Origin: Shewanella sp.
GTDB lineage: Bacteria; Pseudomonadota; Gammaproteobacteria; Enterobacterales; Shewanellaceae
Length of the DNA stretch: 61,281 bases
Assembly: GCF_013214165.1 (NCBI RefSeq)
Contig: NZ_JABSSM010000028.1
Coordinates: forward strand, 1 to 61,281
Direction: 5' to 3'
Positions 49,796 through 58,102 of this stretch are shown here, piece by piece; position 1 is the stretch's first letter; every line of letters starts with the position of its first letter. The notes below the pieces were generated by a model. The model was not told the origin of the DNA. It did not search any database and was given only the letters and a program-made list of their open reading frames with translations. A program made the position numbers and the translations under genes.

Positions 49796-50965
49796 CTACT
49801 TAGATTCGTTGAACAGCTCGCGGCCGATTAACATGCGGCGGATCTCCGAGGTTCCGGCGCCAATTTCATAGAGCTTGGCATCACGCAGGAGCCGACCCGT
49901 AGCATAATCGTTGACGTAACCGTTACCGCCGAGCAACTGGATCGCATCCAGTGCCATCTTAGTCGCGAGCTCGGCGGAGAAGAGAATGGCACCGGCGGCA
50001 TCTTTACGTGTGGTTTCGCCTCGGTCACAAGACTTGGCCACATTGTAGACATAAGACTTAGCCGCGTTCATGCCGGTATACATGTCGGCAAGCTTGCCCT
50101 GTACCAGCTGGAATTGTCCGATGGACTTACCGAATTGCTCACGCTCATGAACATAAGGAATGACGATATCCATACAGGCGTTCATTATTCCCAGGGGACC
50201 ACCGGATAGCACCACACGTTCGTAATCTAGGCCGCTCATCAATACCTTGATGCCGTTGTTCAGGCCACCGAGTATATTTTCTGCCGGCACTTCGCAATCC
50301 TGGAAAACCAGCTCACAGGTGTTAGAGCCACGCATACCGAGTTTGTCGAGTTTCTGCGCCGTGCTAAAGCCCTTAGAGTCACGGTCGACGATAAACGCCG
50401 TGATACCGTGGGCACCCTTGTCCAGATCTGTCTTAGCATAGATGACATAGGTTTGTGCATCGGGACCGTTGGTGATCCACATCTTGTTGCCATTTAAGAT
50501 GTATCTGTCACCCTCTTTGCGAGCGTGTAACTTCATGGATACTACATCCGAACCCGCATTAGGCTCACTCATGGCAAGAGCACCTATGTGCTCACCGCTG
50601 ACCAATTTGGGCAAATACTTGGCTTTTTGCTCGGCATTACCGTTGCGATTAATCTGGTTAACACACAGGTTAGAGTGAGCGCCGTAGCTCAGACCAATCG
50701 AGGCAGAGGCGCGGGAAATTTCTTCCATGGCAACCACGTGAGCCAGATAGCCCATTTCAGCGCCGCCATATTCTTCAGATACAGTCACACCCAGCAGACC
50801 CATATCACCCAGCACTGGCCAGAGATCATTAGGAAATGCGTTGTCCGTATCTGTCTTCGCTGCGATGGGGGCAATTTCATTGGCGGCAAAGTTCTGCACT
50901 GCATCACGCAGCATGTCGACATCTTCGCCTAGGCCGAAATTAAGAGATGAGTAGAGTTGAGTCAT
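49796..50965 (-). CDS. liuA: Isovaleryl-CoA dehydrogenase
   Basis: LiuA oxidises isovaleryl-CoA to 3-methylcrotonyl-CoA with FAD and hands electrons to ETF (etfBA at 37626-39298). The 389-residue acyl-CoA dehydrogenase has [35 protein letters not shown], the [12 protein letters not shown] motif and the C-terminal [12 protein letters not shown] and [15 protein letters not shown]. The [12 protein letters not shown] region matches isovaleryl-CoA dehydrogenases. It is the first structural gene after liuR, with a 124-base spacer. Confidence 0.95.
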   Translation of the reverse strand: MTQLYSSLNFGLGEDVDMLRDAVQNFAANEIAPIAAKTDTDNAFPNDLWPVLGDMGLLGVTVSEEYGGAEMGYLAHVVAMEEISRASASIGLSYGAHSNLCVNQINRNGNAEQKAKYLPKLVSGEHIGALAMSEPNAGSDVVSMKLHARKEGDRYILNGNKMWITNGPDAQTYVIYAKTDLDKGAHGITAFIVDRDSKGFSTAQKLDKLGMRGSNTCELVFQDCEVPAENILGGLNNGIKVLMSGLDYERVVLSGGPLGIMNACMDIVIPYVHEREQFGKSIGQFQLVQGKLADMYTGMNAAKSYVYNVAKSCDRGETTRKDAAGAILFSAELATKMALDAIQLLGGNGYVNDYATGRLLRDAKLYEIGAGTSEIRRMLIGRELFNESK

Positions 50966-51089
50966 TGCTTGTGTCCTGTCAATTTCATAAATCTTTGATG
51001 AATAGATTTTTATTATTGTTGATATTTCGCTCAGTAACCTTGGTTGGTTACTGAACTTTATAAATTAGGTTTGTCATTGCTGCCGGTGA

Positions 51090-51491
51090 TTATTCTTCTT
51101 CTTGCAGTGCCAGTGCCGTCCTGCATTGCTGCTCGGCAGAGTTGAGCTCCATCAAGACAACCTTGATGTCATCCATCTGCTGCTGCAGGGATGATTTCTT
51201 GTCTTCGACGAGATCTAACATGGTCTGAAGTTGTGAGCTGCTGTTCTTATCGGCATCGTAGAGTTCGAATAGACGGCGAGTCTCGGCGAGTGAAAAGCCC
51301 AGGCGTTTCCCTCTGAGGATCAGTTTAAGACGCACCCTATCTTTTAGCCCATAGATGCGAGTTTGCCCACGACGCTTAGGCTTAAGTAAGCCCTGATCTT
51401 CATAGAAACGGATACTACGTGTGGTAATATCAAACTCTTTCGAGAGATCGCTAATAGAGTAAGTTGTCTGGGGACTCTGATTTTCACTCAT
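51090..51491 (-). CDS. liuR: MerR-family regulator LiuR
   Basis: A MerR-type regulator, first gene of the liu operon and probable controller of it and of etfBA. The winged HTH is at the N-terminus (YSISDLSKEFDITTRSIRFY, then EDQGLLKPKRRGQTRIY). A coiled-coil dimerisation helix follows (about 85-130), with no Cys-rich metal loop, consistent with a CoA-ester-sensing member. I take ATG 51491 (MSENQSPQTT); ATG 51503 is possible. The operator-like site at 51535-51551 just upstream suggests autoregulation. Confidence 0.9.
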   Translation of the reverse strand: MSENQSPQTTYSISDLSKEFDITTRSIRFYEDQGLLKPKRRGQTRIYGLKDRVRLKLILRGKRLGFSLAETRRLFELYDADKNSSSQLQTMLDLVEDKKSSLQQQMDDIKVVLMELNSAEQQCRTALALQEEE

Positions 51492-51534
51492 AAAAAACAC
51501 CATAATATTTAACTTTTCCAGAACGATATATGAA

Positions 51535-51551
51535 GTTTACGTAAAGGTAAA
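51535..51551. promoter_or_regulatory. Putative LiuR operator upstream of liuR
   Basis: GTTTACGTAAAGGTAAA on the + strand is TTTACCTTTACGTAAAC on the gene strand, a near-palindrome that fits the pattern TTnACnTTnACGTnAAC of the site before etfB. It lies 31 to 60 bases before the possible liuR starts. Confidence 0.72.
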
Positions 51552-51864
51552 GCTAATGGCCATTTTGAACATTGAGTTTTTAATCAGATTTGTGCGGGTG
51601 AACGTCAAGCAAATGTGCCACTCGGCTATGAGACTAGGCTTGAGGTGCGAGTTAAGATCTAGGATTAAGGGCTGAAGTGTTAAGCGGTAAACATTTAAGT
51701 GTCTGATATTTGAATAGTTTCCTTGTTATAAAACCCGGACGTTAAAACCGAGCAAACGGTACGTTATTCTTATCGGGCGGTTAAAAAATAAACTCGGCAA
51801 CTCGACTGATTTCACATCGGCTTATTCTAGGTCTAATAGGAATCTGTGTATCTGCCATTTTAAA

Positions 51865-51926
51865 CCACAGCCAATATAGCGCCTAGATGGTAGCTGGCCA
51901 AGATAGCTATTGGCAGACCGCTGTGG
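51865..51926. repeat. Nested inverted repeat upstream of gnd
   Basis: CCACAG (51865) pairs with CTGTGG (51921-51926), and CCAATATAGC (51871) pairs with GCTATTGG (51906-51913) inside it, leaving a 25-base loop. It has no T run. Confidence 0.6.
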
Positions 51927-52007
51927 CTGCTGACGCCATAGCTTGTCAAACGGTCGCCGATCCCCTAGTGTGATCAGCTTGAGCGTGAGCCTACTAACCT
52001 TAAGGTA

Positions 52008-52044
52008 AATCCTGCCATGCTAACGTGTCTAGCATTGCAGGATT
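52008..52044. repeat. Hairpin upstream of gnd
   Basis: AATCCTGCCATGCTA and TAGCATTGCAGGATT pair with one mismatch around a 7-base loop. No T run follows on either side, so a protein-binding or RNA-structural role is as likely as termination. Confidence 0.6.
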
Positions 52045-52269
52045 AGAGATAAACATGAAACTAATTTGTCATTCAAGTGTAAAGCCTAGTAATTAACTTA
52101 CCAAAGTCTGTATAATCTCCGCCAAAATATAACCTATCGTCTATGCTCCTTAGATGAGCTACCTCTTATAAAAGAGCGGCTAATATCCTCGCCTTTCCTC
52201 TGGATTGGAATGGTCTTAGTCAATAACAAGATAGGGTAAATAATCTCTGTGACCTGCGGAATTTAATCA

Positions 52270-53823
52270 ATGCAAAACCACACCAAATTACATGATATAG
52301 GCGTGATCGGACTGGGTGTTATGGGCAAGAATCTTGCACTTAACATTGCCGATAACCAATACAGGGTCGCCGCGTTTGACCTCGATTCGAACAAGGTGCA
52401 AGGTGTTGTGCAACAAGAGAAATCTGAGCGCGCCGCCAGCCAGAAAACCCAAGTTCCCTTGCGTATTAATGGCTGTAATAATCTTTCTGAAATGTTATCT
52501 AGCCTCGAAAAACCACGTATATTGGTGCTATCAGTGCCAGCGGGCTCCCCAGTCGATGGCGTGTGTAATGCACTCATCGACGCGGGTATCGAGTCCGATG
52601 ATATCGTTATCGATACGGGCAATAGCTTATGGACCGACACGGTCGAGCGTGAAGCGCGTTACTCGAAGCAATTTGTCTTCTTCAGCTGCGCCGTATCCGG
52701 CGGTGAGATGGGCGCGCGTTTCGGCCCATCATTGATGCCGAGCGGTGACATCAAGGCCTGGGATAGAATTAAGCCTATCTGGGAAGCGATTGCGGCTAAG
52801 GTCGATGCCGACACTGGCTTACCCATAGAGCGTCAGGAGCCGGGTAATCCGGTGACAGAAGGCGAGCCATGTACGACCTATATTGGCCCAGCAGGTTCTG
52901 GTCATTATGTGAAGATGGTACATAACGGCATCGAATATGCTGATATGCAGCTTATCTGTGAAGCCTATCAGTTACTCAGTGATGGCTTTGCCATGACGAC
53001 GACTGAGATTGCCGATCTATTTGATAAATGGAACCAAGGTAGCCTGAATAGCTATTTGATGGAGATCAGTGCCCAAGTACTGAGGCAGGCCGATCCTATC
53101 ACGGGTAAACCACTGGTTTCGATGATCCTCGATAAGGCTGGGCAAAAGGGCACAGGACTCTGGACTGCGGTCAGCAGTCTGCAGATAGGTTGCCCGGCCC
53201 CAACGATTGCCGAAGCCGTCTATGCCCGTGCCGTTAGTACCCAAAAAATGCAGCGACAGGTATTGAGTCAACTGCTAAAAGGTCCTGTGGCTGAAAAACC
53301 AACAGCTGATGAGCGTGATGCTTTTATTGACCAGCTTGAAAATGCCCTCTATTGCGCCAAGATTGCCTGTTATGCCCAAGGCTTCCAGCTGATGGCCATG
53401 GCGTCGAAAGACAGAGGTTGGACGTTAAATTTCGCCGAGATTGCCAAAATATGGCGTGCGGGCTGCATTATCCGCGCCAAGTTCCTGCAATCTATCACTC
53501 AAGCCTATCAGGCTGCCGCTAATGATGGCACTGAGTTGGTTAACTTGTTGATGGCCGATGATTTCAGCATTGCCTTGTCTGACAAACAACTGGATTGGCG
53601 TAAAGCAGTATCGGCGGCGGTACTCAAGGGGATTCCCGTGCCTTGTATCAGCTCGGCGCTGGCCTATTATGATAGCTATCGCTGTGAAACCTTGCCAGCA
53701 AGTCTGCTACAGGGACAGAGAGACTTCTTCGGTGCCCATACGTTTGAGCGCACCGATAAGCCCGCGGGGGAGAAGTATCACCTCAACTGGAGTCAGGCTG
53801 CCAGAGACTTGATTAAGGTCTAA
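52270..53823 (+). CDS. gnd: 6-phosphogluconate dehydrogenase, decarboxylating
   Basis: Gnd oxidises and decarboxylates 6-phosphogluconate to ribulose 5-phosphate, giving NADPH in the pentose phosphate pathway. At 517 residues it is longer than the E. coli enzyme (468). The NADP motif GLGVMGKNLALNIAD is near residue 17. The substrate-binding GSGHYVKMVHNGIEYADMQ holds the catalytic Lys, and LDKAGQKGTGLWTA and the tail AHTFERTDKPAGEKYHLNW are typical. It converges on the pseudouridine synthase gene; a shared terminator lies between. Confidence 0.96.
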   Translation: MQNHTKLHDIGVIGLGVMGKNLALNIADNQYRVAAFDLDSNKVQGVVQQEKSERAASQKTQVPLRINGCNNLSEMLSSLEKPRILVLSVPAGSPVDGVCNALIDAGIESDDIVIDTGNSLWTDTVEREARYSKQFVFFSCAVSGGEMGARFGPSLMPSGDIKAWDRIKPIWEAIAAKVDADTGLPIERQEPGNPVTEGEPCTTYIGPAGSGHYVKMVHNGIEYADMQLICEAYQLLSDGFAMTTTEIADLFDKWNQGSLNSYLMEISAQVLRQADPITGKPLVSMILDKAGQKGTGLWTAVSSLQIGCPAPTIAEAVYARAVSTQKMQRQVLSQLLKGPVAEKPTADERDAFIDQLENALYCAKIACYAQGFQLMAMASKDRGWTLNFAEIAKIWRAGCIIRAKFLQSITQAYQAAANDGTELVNLLMADDFSIALSDKQLDWRKAVSAAVLKGIPVPCISSALAYYDSYRCETLPASLLQGQRDFFGAHTFERTDKPAGEKYHLNWSQAARDLIKV

Positions 53824-53874
53824 TACTTCTTTTACCAACCGGCATTATATCTGCTTGCTCGTTATAGCAAAGCG

Positions 53875-53906
53875 TAAAAAAGGCTTCCATGGGAAGCCTT
53901 TTTTGT
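53875..53906. terminator. Bidirectional terminator between gnd and the pseudouridine synthase gene
   Basis: AAAAAAGGCTTCC and GGAAGCCTTTTTT form a perfect stem with ATG as loop. T runs stand on both strands, as expected between convergent genes. Confidence 0.93.
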
Positions 53907-53930
53907 GCGCGTAAGCAACTAACTATACGA

Positions 53931-55658
53931 TTAAAAATCTGCCTCGACGCTAAAGCTCATAGCTTCACGTGTCCTAGGGTGATTGAGCTCCAATAGCTCG
54001 GCATGTAAGTGTAATCGTTGGCTCTTTTTGCCATACAGGTCGTCACCGACTATTGGCATGTTAAGGCCTTGGGGGTGGGCGCTATGAACCCTAAGTTGAT
54101 GGGTGCGCCCTGTTTTGGGATATAGGTGCACTTTAGTGCGTCCATTTATTCGAGAAATGACCTGCCATCTAGTTTCAGCTGGCTTGCCATGTTCGAAACA
54201 TACCAATTGCCTAGGTCTATCATCGAAATCGCCGCGAAGCGGTAAGCTGATGATGCCCTCATCTTGGCTGAGTTCTCCGGTTAGCAGAGCGACATAACGC
54301 TTGTTAACGGTGCGAGTGATAAATTGCTTCTGCAAGCTCTTATTGGCCGCCTTGTTGAGGGCTATTACCATCAAACCTGAGGTGGACATGTCGAGTCTAT
54401 GGACGATAAGCGGGCCAGTAGCTTCAGGGTAAAGCTGTTTAATTCGTGAATACACAGAATCATCTATGTTTCGACCCGGAACAGACAAGAACTCGGCGGG
54501 CTTGTTGATCACTAACATGTCGTCATCTTGATAGATGATTTCGAGCTGTTTACCCTCGGCAGGATTGGTCAGTAGTGGGTTTTCATCGATGGCTAGGCCC
54601 TCAAGCATATGGCCCAAGATGGGCTGACACTTTCCCTGACAGGCGCCATAGAAGTTCTTATGTTGCCTTATTTCAGACTTTGGCGCTGCCCCCCACCAAA
54701 ACTCGGCCATGGCGATTGGGATCAATCCATGCTTAAAGGCGAAATGCAACAGTTTCGGCGCGGCGCACTCGCCTGAGCCTGCTGGTGGAACCTTGTGTAT
54801 GGTGTCTGTAAATATATCACCTAAGCTTCTGTGCTCACCCTCAATGTTTAAGAATCTATACTCATCAAACAGACGCTGTTGCAGGGCGCCGGACAGGTTT
54901 TTACGTTGAAGCTTTAAGCTTGAAAGGTGTCCATTCACTTGTTCATAGGCTTGCTTGGCACTCGCTAGTCGCTCATCCCAATAGAGGGTTAGCTCTTTTA
55001 AGCGGTGCTTATCTTGCACGCTCTCCCGGCTCATCTGAATACCGAGCAGTTTATGGGCGTCTGCATCTAGGCTCTCACCCGCCAGACGCTGGGCCTTTCT
55101 GTGTTTACGATTCTCAATCATGGTTACGCGGTGAGCGGCTATCTGTTGTTGGGCGAGTCGAGTTTCATCGGCTAGCCTAGCGTGTAACCGCGCCAGTTCT
55201 GGATCGTGTTTTAGTGCTGTGATCTCAGCGTTTATCAAGTTTATCTTGTCTTGCTCGGGAATAAAGAAGCCGTCTTTCGCCAACATATCAAATACGGGAG
55301 GAACGAAGTGTGGCAGCAGGTTTTGATCGGCAATCTTGCCGGAAAACGCCGACAGGTACCCTAGCTCACCTTGCTGGTTTTTCACCAGCAGCACACCGAA
55401 CATCTTGCCTAAAGCATCACTCCCATCGACATTGAGACTAGCGCCGTTAACTTCAGGTAAAGCAGAGCTTTTAGCTGCAGGTAAACCAAAGTCATGTTGC
55501 CAGTCAGTCTGGGTGTCGAGATGTTGCTGTAATTCACTGACGGCCAACAGACACAGAGGATGAGGCTCATAATAAAATGGAAAGGTGAACCGCTCTGGAA
55601 GAAAATATTCTGATGTCGACGCGTTAAATGAGGTAAAACAATGTTCTGGGGAATGCAT
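53931..55658 (-). CDS. RluA-family RNA pseudouridine synthase with long N-terminal extension
   Basis: A 575-residue protein whose C-terminal third (about 360-560) is an RluA-type pseudouridine synthase. It shows DDDMLVINKPAEFLSVPG, the catalytic VHRLDMSTSGLMV, and YPKTGRTHQLRVHSAHPQG. The N-terminal 300 residues include a long charged coiled-coil region (about 150-260). The segment FKHGLIPIAMAEFWWGAAP and CQGKCQPILGHML come before the catalytic domain. The target is rRNA or tRNA uridine, not decidable here. It converges on gnd. Confidence 0.9.
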   Translation of the reverse strand: MHSPEHCFTSFNASTSEYFLPERFTFPFYYEPHPLCLLAVSELQQHLDTQTDWQHDFGLPAAKSSALPEVNGASLNVDGSDALGKMFGVLLVKNQQGELGYLSAFSGKIADQNLLPHFVPPVFDMLAKDGFFIPEQDKINLINAEITALKHDPELARLHARLADETRLAQQQIAAHRVTMIENRKHRKAQRLAGESLDADAHKLLGIQMSRESVQDKHRLKELTLYWDERLASAKQAYEQVNGHLSSLKLQRKNLSGALQQRLFDEYRFLNIEGEHRSLGDIFTDTIHKVPPAGSGECAAPKLLHFAFKHGLIPIAMAEFWWGAAPKSEIRQHKNFYGACQGKCQPILGHMLEGLAIDENPLLTNPAEGKQLEIIYQDDDMLVINKPAEFLSVPGRNIDDSVYSRIKQLYPEATGPLIVHRLDMSTSGLMVIALNKAANKSLQKQFITRTVNKRYVALLTGELSQDEGIISLPLRGDFDDRPRQLVCFEHGKPAETRWQVISRINGRTKVHLYPKTGRTHQLRVHSAHPQGLNMPIVGDDLYGKKSQRLHLHAELLELNHPRTREAMSFSVEADF

Positions 55659-55865
55659 CTGCGGGTCTTTTTTAGTAAACGGTTAGCCATGAACGTTTAG
55701 CGCCTGAATCGCAAGTCTCATCAGGACTCAATGCGTTCATCTGACGATAAATGTCGATAAAAAGTGGCAGGGATTTTAACCTTTTATAAGCGAGAGATCA
55801 TCTTGCAATTGTAAAAATTGCTGTTTTTAAATTTGCTTGGTTTGGGTGTTTTGTTCGGCTGGCTC
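55659..55865. other. Non-coding region upstream of the pseudouridine synthase gene
   Basis: About 200 bases before the dispersed repeat, presumably holding the promoter of the - strand pseudouridine synthase gene. I see no gene or clear signal. Confidence 0.4.
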
Positions 55866-56062
55866 GGTGTTGGCCAGTATTTTGAAGGTCGACCCTTGAT
55901 GGTTATCTATCGCCTGCAGCGGTGCCGGGTCTTGTATGTTCCAGACATACATTAGACATTTCCTGTCTCCCTATAGGTCAGATGCACCAATGTCGTGATC
56001 ACATGGTCAGAGATGTTCCAGACATCATAATGACATTTCCTATATCCCTATAGGTCAGATGC
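55866..56062. repeat. Dispersed intergenic repeat, copy 2, with an internal duplication
   Basis: Bases 55866-55966 are closely similar to 28586-28692. In addition a ~49-base unit TGTTCCAGACAT...CCCTATAGGTCAGATGC occurs twice here, at 55937-55985 and 56014-56062, with differences. No coding frame spans it. It looks like a mobile or recombining non-coding element. Confidence 0.85.
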
Positions 56063-56181
56063 CTAAGAGCGACCTTACGTGCACTCTTTATTTTGAGACG
56101 GTTCTACGAGGCGCCGGCTTTTGATTTTATAAGAGTCATCCCTATACGCTCTGCGATTTCCAATAACGTACTTGTTTAACT

Positions 56182-56256
56182 GCCAGTTCGGCAAAATATG
56201 TCCCTATAAAAAGGCCAGTTCAGCCAATTATGTCCCTATAAAAAGGCCAGTTCAGC
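56182..56256. repeat. 32-bp direct repeats
   Basis: GCCAGTTC(G/A)GC...ATGTCCCTATAAAAAG occurs at 56182-56213 and 56214-56245, and the first 11 bases recur at 56246. The units differ by a few bases. Confidence 0.88.
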
Positions 56257-56259
56257 ATC

Positions 56260-56341
56260 CATGCTTCTCGTTCATAGGCTCATGGCTTTACCATATTCAC
56301 CATGCTTCTCGTTCATAGGCTCATGGCTATGCCATATTCAC
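56260..56341. repeat. 41-bp tandem duplication
   Basis: The unit beginning CATGCTTCTCGTTCATAGGC occurs twice head to tail (56260-56300, 56301-56341) with a few differences. It holds the palindrome-like CATGGC(T/A)(T/A)(T/A)(G/A)CCAT. Confidence 0.88.
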
Positions 56342-56706
56342 CCAGCCTCTCGCTCGAAGAGCTCCACTGAGTGAAGCCTCGCCCTGAAATCGAAGCTCGC
56401 AGCCGCATCTACACCTAGCTGTTCTACAAGAATGGGGTCTCTCGATTTTAGAGTGTGTGTTATTGCTAATTTGAGAGGCTTAATCATGGCTCGCACCATG
56501 TATCCTCTACGTTGAAATTGGGGGAATTTAAGTATCAAAAATCTTATGGGTGTCCACTTATCATTGCCCTTATCATTGTGCATCCAAATCATCGCCTTGA
56601 TACTTTAAGTTAAAATAAATTATCGCCTTACATGCCATTTAGTACTCACAATGTCAGCACTGGTATGTGGTCAATGGCTTCATTTTTATGATGGGTGGCT
56701 CGATAA
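56342..56706. other. No recognisable gene; degraded sequence downstream of the integrase remnant
   Basis: An 84-codon frame on the - strand (56338-56592) matches nothing I recognise and lacks integrase motifs. If the integrase gene was once complete, this interval now holds decayed or unrelated sequence in its place. Confidence 0.35.
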
Positions 56707-56801
56707 ATTCAATACAGATAGGCCTTCTCCGTTCGCAGGCTATAACCTCGCAAACGAATATCTTGCCTGACAGACTCTAAAAAAGGGCTCGAATTTGTCA
56801 T
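56707..56801 (-). pseudogene. Integron integrase (intI) remnant, N-terminus only
   Basis: An ATG at 56801, preceded by the strong site GAGGAAA, opens a frame reading MTNSSPFLESVRQDI then RLRGYSLRTEKAYLY and stops at TGA in codon 31. This is the N-terminal SAM-like core-binding start of IntI/Xer tyrosine recombinases, where YLYWI is usual, so the stop is probably a Trp TGG to TGA change. Beyond it a few codons (IYR, HKN) still resemble the family, then similarity is lost and further stops follow. The gene points away from the cassette array, as intI does, and has a LexA-type box just upstream. Confidence 0.8.
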
Positions 56802-56817
56802 TTTCCTCAACCTAGAA

Positions 56818-56837
56818 AGCTGTGTTTATATACAGTA
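56818..56837 (-). promoter_or_regulatory. LexA-type SOS box upstream of the intI remnant
   Basis: CTGTGTTTATATACAG at 56820-56835 is an exact CTG-N10-CAG match with AT-rich centre and a TA flank, 16 bases 5' of the ATG at 56801. SOS control of intI through LexA is well established for Vibrio and class 1 integrons. Confidence 0.8.
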
Positions 56838-57134
56838 TTATTCGGTATTGATAAAAAAACAAGTGAGGGTGCCTAAACCGATGCACACTTTGCTATTGTG
56901 GTGTGTAAGATAATCGTGTAAATTCAGTAACGTACAAGTGTTCGCGCTTCAATGGATTAGATAATAGGACAGGCAAAGCGTGCATGCGCGTTTTGGCTGA
57001 AAGTGTATTGGATACAACTTATCGACTGCATAGGGTATTGAGTTGTTTTTAATGCATTTTTAAGTCTGATTTCAGCGCGCGTTTTTCCAAAGGGCATTGG
57101 CGAAACCCGCATGCCGTATATTATAATGTTATGT
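56838..57134 (+). other. Probable attI region ending in the recombination core GTTATGT
   Basis: About 300 bases lie between the intI remnant and the first cassette, as expected for attI and the cassette promoter. GTTATGT at 57128-57134 fits the integron core GTTRRRY loosely and matches the core at 58726. I cannot define the other integrase-binding boxes or a clear Pc promoter. Confidence 0.6.
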
Positions 57135-57157
57135 ACACAATCAAGTTTAGGTGTTAA

Positions 57158-57616
57158 ATGGAAATTCGTATTGGTGAATTAAGAAATGAAGAAGTTATAA
57201 CTCTGTTAAAAGAGCATCATGAGGATATGCTTTCACACTCTCCACCTGAAAGTGTTCATGCATTAGATTTAAGTGCCCTAGAATCACCAGATGTAACTTT
57301 TTGGAGTTTCTGGGTAAATCAGGAATTAGCTGGCATTGGTGCCTTAAAAGAGCTAGAGAAAGGGCATGGAGAAATAAAATCAATGCGCACATCAACTAAC
57401 CACTTACGTAAAGGTATTGCTCGTAAGCTATTGGAACATATTATTAATCAAGCGAATATTCGTTCGTATAAAAAACTGAGCTTGGAAACGGGTACTATGG
57501 ATGCTTTTCTACCAGCACAGAGGCTTTATCAACAATTCGGTTTTGAAGAGTGCGAACCTTTTGGTAATTATAAAGAAGATCCATATAGTATGTTTATGAC
57601 AAAAAGTATTGTGTAA
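57158..57616 (+). CDS. Integron cassette 1: GNAT N-acetyltransferase
   Basis: A 152-residue GNAT-fold acetyltransferase. The acetyl-CoA loop is in HLRKGIARKLLEHI (about 87-100), with the following beta strand KKLSLETGT and helix AQRLYQQFGFEEC. The ATG lies 24 bases after the GTTATGT core, and the stop TAA is 6 bases before the attC boundary. It is more AT-rich than the chromosome core. The acetyl acceptor is unknown; antibiotics, amino acids or peptides are all possible for this family. Confidence 0.87.
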   Translation: MEIRIGELRNEEVITLLKEHHEDMLSHSPPESVHALDLSALESPDVTFWSFWVNQELAGIGALKELEKGHGEIKSMRTSTNHLRKGIARKLLEHIINQANIRSYKKLSLETGTMDAFLPAQRLYQQFGFEECEPFGNYKEDPYSMFMTKSIV

Positions 57617-57621
57617 AGTGT

Positions 57622-57723
57622 ACCTAACAAAGTTTTTCAAGTCGGACAAATTACAGTTGGCTTTTTGTTCGTTCCTCACTTATTTTAGCCAACTGCAATT
57701 TGCCGCTTAAAACGGCGTTAGGT
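57622..57723 (+). other. attC recombination site 1
   Basis: Outer boxes ACCTAAC (57622-57628) and GTTAGGT (57717-57723) are exact reverse complements. Inner boxes TTTTCAAGTCGG and CCGCTTAAAAC pair with an unpaired extra base, the extrahelical asymmetry of attC. The 102-base site has the further self-complementary arm AGTTGGCT / AGCCAACT. Confidence 0.93.
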
Positions 57724-57728
57724 TAAAT

Positions 57729-57989
57729 ATGGATAATCTCCAAGTTTTATTATCAAATGTAGAAATTTTGAGAACTGGACATGATGGTGGTCATTTATAC
57801 TTAATGGGTAAAACTGTCGATCCTGTTCACGGTAAAACCGATGCTTACTGTTACTTTGAAAGTAAGAAAGCAGAGCGAGAATTTGAAAGCAATTGGAAAA
57901 ACTCTGATCTTGTTATCACTAGTTCAAGGTGGGAGTTCAATAAAGGTACAGGTTTAAGTCTCCATGAAATCTCGTGGATTTTAACCTAA
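57729..57989 (+). CDS. Integron cassette 2: hypothetical protein of 86 residues
   Basis: A small soluble protein starting MDNLQVLLSNVEILRTG, with GGHLYLMGKTVDPVHG in the first half and a C-terminus FNKGTGLSLHEISWILT. I recognise no domain. The ATG is 5 bases after the attC 1 core, and its stop TAA lies inside the first box of attC 2, the tight packing typical of cassettes. Function unknown. Confidence 0.8.
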   Translation: MDNLQVLLSNVEILRTGHDGGHLYLMGKTVDPVHGKTDAYCYFESKKAEREFESNWKNSDLVITSSRWEFNKGTGLSLHEISWILT

Positions 57990-58081
57990 CAAGCTAATTA
58001 ATAAGGACAAAAAACAGTTGGCTGTTTTCGTTCCTCAACATTTTAGCCAATAATTTTTTGCCCATTATTAGGGCGTTAGTT
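57984..58081 (+). other. attC recombination site 2
   Basis: Outer boxes ACCTAAC (57984-57990) and GTTAGTT (58075-58081), with inner boxes around AATAAGGACAA and TTGCCCATTATT, and an internal arm GTTGGCT / AGCCAA. Length 98 bases. The outer boxes mismatch at one base pair. Confidence 0.9.
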
Positions 58082-58102
58082 GTCATTGGAGTTCACCGTA
58101 AT

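Larger units (their letters stand above)
51492..52269. other. Long non-coding region between liuR and gnd with structured repeats
   Basis: I see no gene in these 778 bases. Features are the LiuR-like site at 51535-51551, a nested inverted repeat at 51865-51926, and a strong hairpin at 52008-52044. TATAAT at 52111-52116 is a possible -10 box for gnd. A small RNA cannot be excluded. Confidence 0.5.

Noticed and set aside
56338..56592. 84-codon - strand frame in the region before the intI remnant
   Set aside because: No recognisable motif, no clear ribosome binding site and no integrase box such as TTQIYTHVL; probably chance.
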